Assembly: GCA_030040825.1 (NCBI GenBank)
Contig: JASHSY010000397.1
Span: 1-7,144, forward strand
Length of the DNA: 7,144 nt
Source of the DNA: Xanthobacteraceae bacterium
GTDB lineage: Bacteria > Pseudomonadota > Alphaproteobacteria > Rhizobiales > Xanthobacteraceae
Reading direction: 5' to 3'
The notes under the pieces are model-generated. The model worked only from the letters and a program-made list of their open reading frames with translations. It searched no databases and was not told where the DNA came from. Position 1 is the stretch's first letter. Each line of letters begins with the position of its first letter. Both the position numbers and the translations under genes were made by a program. Below, piece after piece: positions 6,276 through 7,144 of the stretch.

Positions 6276-7144
6276 TTTCCGCTCTGAAAACTCGACAGCC
6301 TGAACCGGCTGCCATACAACCCGTCATGGCATCCCACGACACCATCCTCATTGTCGATTTTGGTTCGCAGGTAACCAAACTCATCGCGCGGCGCGTGCGC
6401 GAGGAGAATGTCTACTGCGAGATCGTTCCGTTTCAGAAAGCCGAAGCGGCGTTGCACGATCTTAGGCCGAAGGGGGTGATCCTTTCGGGCGGACCGGCTT
6501 CCGTGCTCGACAACGATGCACCGCTTGCGCCGAAGGCGATCTTTCAGGCCGGGGTGCCGGTGCTCGGCATTTGTTACGGCGAGCAGGCCATGGCGCAACA
6601 ATTGGGCGGCATGGTCGAAGCCGGCCATCACCGCGAATTCGGCCGCGCCGAAGTCGAGATAACCACGCCGTCGGCACTTTATGATGGCGTGTGGGAGGTC
6701 GGGCAGCGTTATCCGGTATGGATGAGCCACGGCGATCGCGTGACTAAGCCGCCGGAGGGCTTCACTGCGGTCGGCACGTCGCCAAACGCGCCGATCGCCA
6801 TGATCGCGGACGAGAAGCGCAAATTCTACGCGACCCAGTTCCATCTCGAAGTCGTGCATACGCCGCACGGCGCGGCGATCCTGCGCAACTTCGTGCGCAA
6901 CATCGCCGGCTGCTCCGGCGACTGGACCATGCGTGCCTTCAAGGACGAGGCGGTCGAGAAGATTCGCAAACAGGTCGGCAAGGACAAGGTGATCTGCGGA
7001 CTGTCCGGCGGCGTCGATTCTGCGGTCGCCGCCGTGCTGATCCACGAGGCGATCGGCGAGCAGCTCGTCTGCGTGTTCGTCGATCACGGCCTTCTTCGCC
7101 TCGGCGAAGGCGAGCGCGTGGTGGCGCTGTTCCGCGACCACTAC
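6272..7144 (+). CDS. guaA: GMP synthase (glutamine-hydrolysing), N-terminal part
   Basis: GuaA converts XMP to GMP using ATP and glutamine. The first 291 residues are here; the window ends inside the ATP pyrophosphatase domain. The class I glutamine amidotransferase domain spans about 24-210: LIVDFGSQ (26-33), LSGGPASV (71-78), the nucleophile Cys101 in GICYGEQ, and the His191/Glu193 pair in QFHLE, so the catalytic triad is complete. The PP-loop SGGVDS is at 245-250, followed by FVDHGLLR (269-276). The ATG at 6272 overlaps the previous stop (ATGA), implying translational coupling. An in-frame ATG at 6326 would remove an 18-residue, Pro-rich, poorly conserved lead and start just before the conserved core. 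Neither has a clear ribosome site; 6272 is preferred for the overlap. Two small departures from the motifs I remember are Lys36 (usually Gln in SQ-x-TQLIARR) and Leu192 (usually Pro in FHPE). Confidence 0.96.
   Translation, partial: MISALKTRQPEPAAIQPVMASHDTILIVDFGSQVTKLIARRVREENVYCEIVPFQKAEAALHDLRPKGVILSGGPASVLDNDAPLAPKAIFQAGVPVLGICYGEQAMAQQLGGMVEAGHHREFGRAEVEITTPSALYDGVWEVGQRYPVWMSHGDRVTKPPEGFTAVGTSPNAPIAMIADEKRKFYATQFHLEVVHTPHGAAILRNFVRNIAGCSGDWTMRAFKDEAVEKIRKQVGKDKVICGLSGGVDSAVAAVLIHEAIGEQLVCVFVDHGLLRLGEGERVVALFRDHY

Noticed and set aside
6167..7141. A 324-codon open frame antisense to guaA
   Set aside because: It mirrors clear GMP synthase coding sequence; His/Arg/Asp-rich composition is typical of a shadow frame.

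Overview
The window looks like chromosomal DNA of a GC-rich alphaproteobacterium, most likely a Bradyrhizobium/Rhodopseudomonas-type member of the Rhizobiales (Hyphomicrobiales). The evidence is the strong G/C bias at third codon positions, the style of the proteins, and a guaB ... RNA methyltransferase ... guaA gene order that I remember from that group. No database could be searched, so the taxon is an inference.

Left part, minus strand (1-2201): a two-gene unit read right to left. A secreted protein made almost entirely of 16 tetratricopeptide (TPR) repeats (315-2201) is followed after 6 bp by the start of an MFS drug-efflux-type transporter (308 down to the window edge). The two reading frames are in the same phase, separated by one TAG codon and two sense codons.

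Centre (2202-2435): a 234-bp divergent intergenic region. It holds a weak candidate promoter for the TPR gene, overlapped by a 10-bp palindrome, and on the other side a leader before guaB with three small hairpins and an 8-bp direct repeat.

Right part, plus strand (2436-7144): five tightly packed genes that look like one operon. They are guaB (IMP dehydrogenase), a small SAM-dependent O-methyltransferase-like protein, a MAPEG-family membrane protein, an RsmB/NOP-family RNA cytosine methyltransferase, and guaA (GMP synthase, cut by the window edge). The gaps are 4, 51 and 8 bp and then a 4-bp overlap. GuaB and GuaA catalyse consecutive steps (IMP to XMP to GMP), so the operon ends supply the complete GMP branch of purine synthesis. 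The three genes between them have no obvious role in that branch. The RNA methyltransferase probably rides along as a translation-linked housekeeping gene, and the roles of the other two are unknown.

I see no mobile element, tRNA, rRNA, CRISPR array or phage gene. This is largely an ordinary housekeeping region. The points most worth a second look are the higher-order repeat structure of the TPR gene, its single-stop junction with the transporter, the guaB leader, and the non-purine genes held inside the gua operon.
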